43,686 nt of DNA from Lyngbya sp. CCAP 1446/10 (GTDB lineage Bacteria > Cyanobacteriota > Cyanobacteriia > Cyanobacteriales > Microcoleaceae): contig NZ_JAIGNI010000050.1 in the NCBI RefSeq assembly GCF_026130175.1, positions 1 through 43,686 of the forward strand, read 5' to 3'. Below the pieces are notes generated by a model that searched no databases, was not told the origin of the DNA, and saw nothing but the letters and a program-made list of their open reading frames with translations. The translations under genes were made by a program, and so were the position numbers. This document shows positions 41,992 to 43,686 of the stretch, one piece after another; within the stretch, counting starts at the first letter, position 1, and every line of letters starts with the position of its first letter.

Positions 41992-42162
41992 ATTTGGGAA
42001 TTGGGAATTGGGAATTGGGCATCGGGCATCGGGCATTGGGAATTGGGAATTGGGAATTGGGAATTGGGAATTGGGAATTGGGAAAGTTACAAAGTAAAGC
42101 CTTCTTCCATCTTCCCTCTTCCTTCTTTCATCTTCCTTCTTCCTTCTTCCTTCTTCCTTCTT
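41992..42162. repeat. Two heptanucleotide arrays between the permease genes
   Basis: GGGAATT/GGGCATC units (41992-42085, about 13 units) are followed by CTTCTTC/CTTCCCT-type units (42098-42162). They fill the whole 170-bp gap between the two permeases, and their complements are the two arrays found inside the PlsY/PEP-synthase gene. Confidence 0.95.
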
Positions 42163-43378
42163 AAGCACTTCTGAGTGCCACAATCGGGTCTAATTTCGCA
42201 GCTTGTTTTGCAGGTACGATGCCGAAAAATAAGCCAATGCTGCCAGAAACGCCGACTGCAAGGGCGATCGCCACTGGAGACACGCTAGCTTGCAGAGGAG
42301 TAAAAGCCGACACCAAAAACACGCCGCCGATACCGAATCCAGTACCGATCGCGCCACCAGCAGCCGACAAAATTACAGCCTCGATCATAAACTGAATTAG
42401 AATATCTTGGGGAGAAGCCCCGATCGCCTTTCGCAGTCCAATTTCCTTAGTACGTTCCGTCACAGAAACCAGCATAATATTCATAATCCCGATGCCGCCC
42501 ACAAACAGCGAAATTGCCGCCACAAAAGCCAACATTAGAGTCAAAGCCCCAGTAATACTGCCCAAAGTCTTCATTAAATCCTTCTGATTTCGGACAGTAA
42601 AATCATCTTCTTTCGTAATATTGTGGCGCAATCTGAGCAAATTTTCAATTTGAAATTGCGCCGCCCGCATCAACTTCTCATCTTTCACAGACACAGAAAT
42701 AAATGTCACCTTAGTACCGTAGGGAGACGAGCGCCCGACAATCCGATTAGCCATCGTTGTCAGCGGCAAATAGACATTCATATCTTGATTGTCGCCAAAA
42801 CTCGAACCCTTTGACTGCATCACTCCAATCACTTGAAAAGTAGAATTTTTGATCCGAATATATTGACCAATCGGCTGCGTATTGCCAAACAATTGTTCAG
42901 CAGCTTCTGAACCTAAAGCAACTACATTTTCCTGTCTTTCTAAATCTAATTTGTTTAAAAATCGACCTTTACCAACATCAAAGCTTCTGACTGTCAGAAA
43001 TTCGGGAGTAGTTCCGACAATGGAAGATGAAACGTTTTTATTGCGGTAAGTAACGAGTTGACTGTCATTGAGAGTTGGTGCAACTTCTTGGACAGAAGCA
43101 ACTTGAGAGGCGATCGCATCTGCATCTTCCAACACCAACGTCTGAGGCGGAATCACCGGGCGACTTTGCGCTTCAGGACTTCCGGGAATGATAAACAGCA
43201 AATTTGAACCCAGAGAGTTAACTTGTCCCGCAATAAATGTCTGTGCTCCTTCACCGATACCAATCATCGAAATTACAGAAGCATTACCGATGATAATTCC
43301 TAACATCGTCAAGCTACTGCGTAACTTATTTGCTGTCAAAGTTGTGACAGCCATTTTGACACTTTCAAAAATATCCAT
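42161..43378 (-). CDS. MacB/FtsX-type ABC transporter permease 1
   Basis: 405 residues, inner membrane. N-terminal span [20 protein letters not shown] (about 18-37), periplasmic MacB-PCD domain (about 45-265), and C-terminal [20 protein letters not shown] plus [20 protein letters not shown], with two more spans and the ending [13 protein letters not shown]. Together with an ATPase and usually a MacA/DevB-type membrane-fusion protein it would form an efflux or export pump. Neither partner is in view on this side; they may lie beyond 43686. It probably heads the operon with permease 2. Start ATG 43378. Confidence 0.94.
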   Translation of the reverse strand: MDIFESVKMAVTTLTANKLRSSLTMLGIIIGNASVISMIGIGEGAQTFIAGQVNSLGSNLLFIIPGSPEAQSRPVIPPQTLVLEDADAIASQVASVQEVAPTLNDSQLVTYRNKNVSSSIVGTTPEFLTVRSFDVGKGRFLNKLDLERQENVVALGSEAAEQLFGNTQPIGQYIRIKNSTFQVIGVMQSKGSSFGDNQDMNVYLPLTTMANRIVGRSSPYGTKVTFISVSVKDEKLMRAAQFQIENLLRLRHNITKEDDFTVRNQKDLMKTLGSITGALTLMLAFVAAISLFVGGIGIMNIMLVSVTERTKEIGLRKAIGASPQDILIQFMIEAVILSAAGGAIGTGFGIGGVFLVSAFTPLQASVSPVAIALAVGVSGSIGLFFGIVPAKQAAKLDPIVALRSA

Positions 43379-43686
43379 AATTCAATTTTAGTAGTTTGTA
43401 GGGTGCGCACTGCGCACCGGTTAAGTTGATCGGATAAGCAATAAGCGCCGGCTGACTAAATTTCAGGAAATCAGGACTGACGACCTAATCATCTTGGGTG
43501 CACAATGTCAAAGAAAGTCAATGTGTTAAATCTGAAGCACATAAGAAGCATTAAACCGCTATAGCAATCCTAAATCATTTTCTATGTATAGGTGTATTGA
43601 TGGATTTTGGGGAAATCAAATTTATGTTCGTTTGTGAAAAACTCAAACAAAAATTTAATTATCTTAAAAGACTTACATAAATACCA
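43379..43686. other. Intergenic region at the window end
   Basis: Contains the palindrome GGTGCGC-ACT-GCGCACC (43402-43418), related to 10152-10168, and AT-rich sequence with no clear promoter or gene start. The upstream partner of the permease operon is not visible. Confidence 0.6.

Noticed and set aside
1..43686. tRNA, rRNA or riboswitch genes
   Set aside because: No T-loop/anticodon arrangement, rRNA motif or recognised riboswitch core was found on either strand by eye; a covariance-model scan was not possible.

Overview
The window is a piece of a cyanobacterial chromosome, most likely from a filamentous species of the Oscillatoria/Microcoleus type. The HIP1-type octamer GCGATCGC and its core CGATCG recur throughout. 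A Psb35-like photosystem II protein, DUF1816 and DUF2358 proteins, a cyanobacterial glutathione reductase and GlgC all point the same way. Intergenic DNA is rich in heptanucleotide tandem repeats (STRR type) and hairpin-forming dispersed repeats, as in large filamentous cyanobacterial genomes. The genus is inference only. No rRNA, tRNA, CRISPR array or prophage was recognised.

Layout. 1-280: edge of an IS200/IS605-like element. 278-1503: an unknown 126-residue protein convergent with a MacB-type ABC ATPase. 1725-6404 (minus): a compact cluster transcribed NACHT-HEAT NTPase, 84-residue protein, HNH nuclease, Uma2-family nuclease. This is the best candidate for a defence-like system. 7005-8348: glutathione reductase. 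8576-10123: ECF sigma factor, single-span anti-sigma candidate and Spy/CpxP-like periplasmic protein, apparently one operon. 10403-13806: YqiA-like esterase, ROK/polyphosphate glucokinase-like kinase, HisC and a VOC protein. 13837-14896: two divergent small genes, one of them DUF2358. 14889-23341 (minus): three MscS channels, a CPA1 Na+/H+ antiporter and a DUF389 membrane protein, an ion and osmotic homeostasis block. 23867-27798: a GH13 alpha-amylase and glgC (glycogen metabolism) flanking a decayed IS200/IS605 right end.

28127-34457: a small Cys-rich protein, a class B DnaJ, two DUF1816 paralogues, a DUF2993 protein, a pentapeptide-repeat protein and a DICT + degenerate HD-GYP protein. 35146-38547: Psb35-like protein divergent from a 1023-residue fusion of a PlsY-like acyltransferase to a PEP-synthase-like enzyme. 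38705-40432: an RTX-haloperoxidase. 40770-43378: two paralogous MacB-type permeases.

The most unusual observations are these. Two different heptanucleotide arrays that are normally intergenic sit in frame inside the PlsY/PEP-synthase gene, where a 7-nt unit necessarily becomes a 7-residue peptide repeat. The NACHT-HEAT/84-aa/HNH/Uma2 cluster looks like a unit. The sigma/anti-sigma/Spy-like operon parallels CnrYXH-type envelope sensing. A hairpin element with GAAACCGGGTT-type inverted arms occurs four times. An IS605-type right end without a transposon gene may still encode an omega-RNA.
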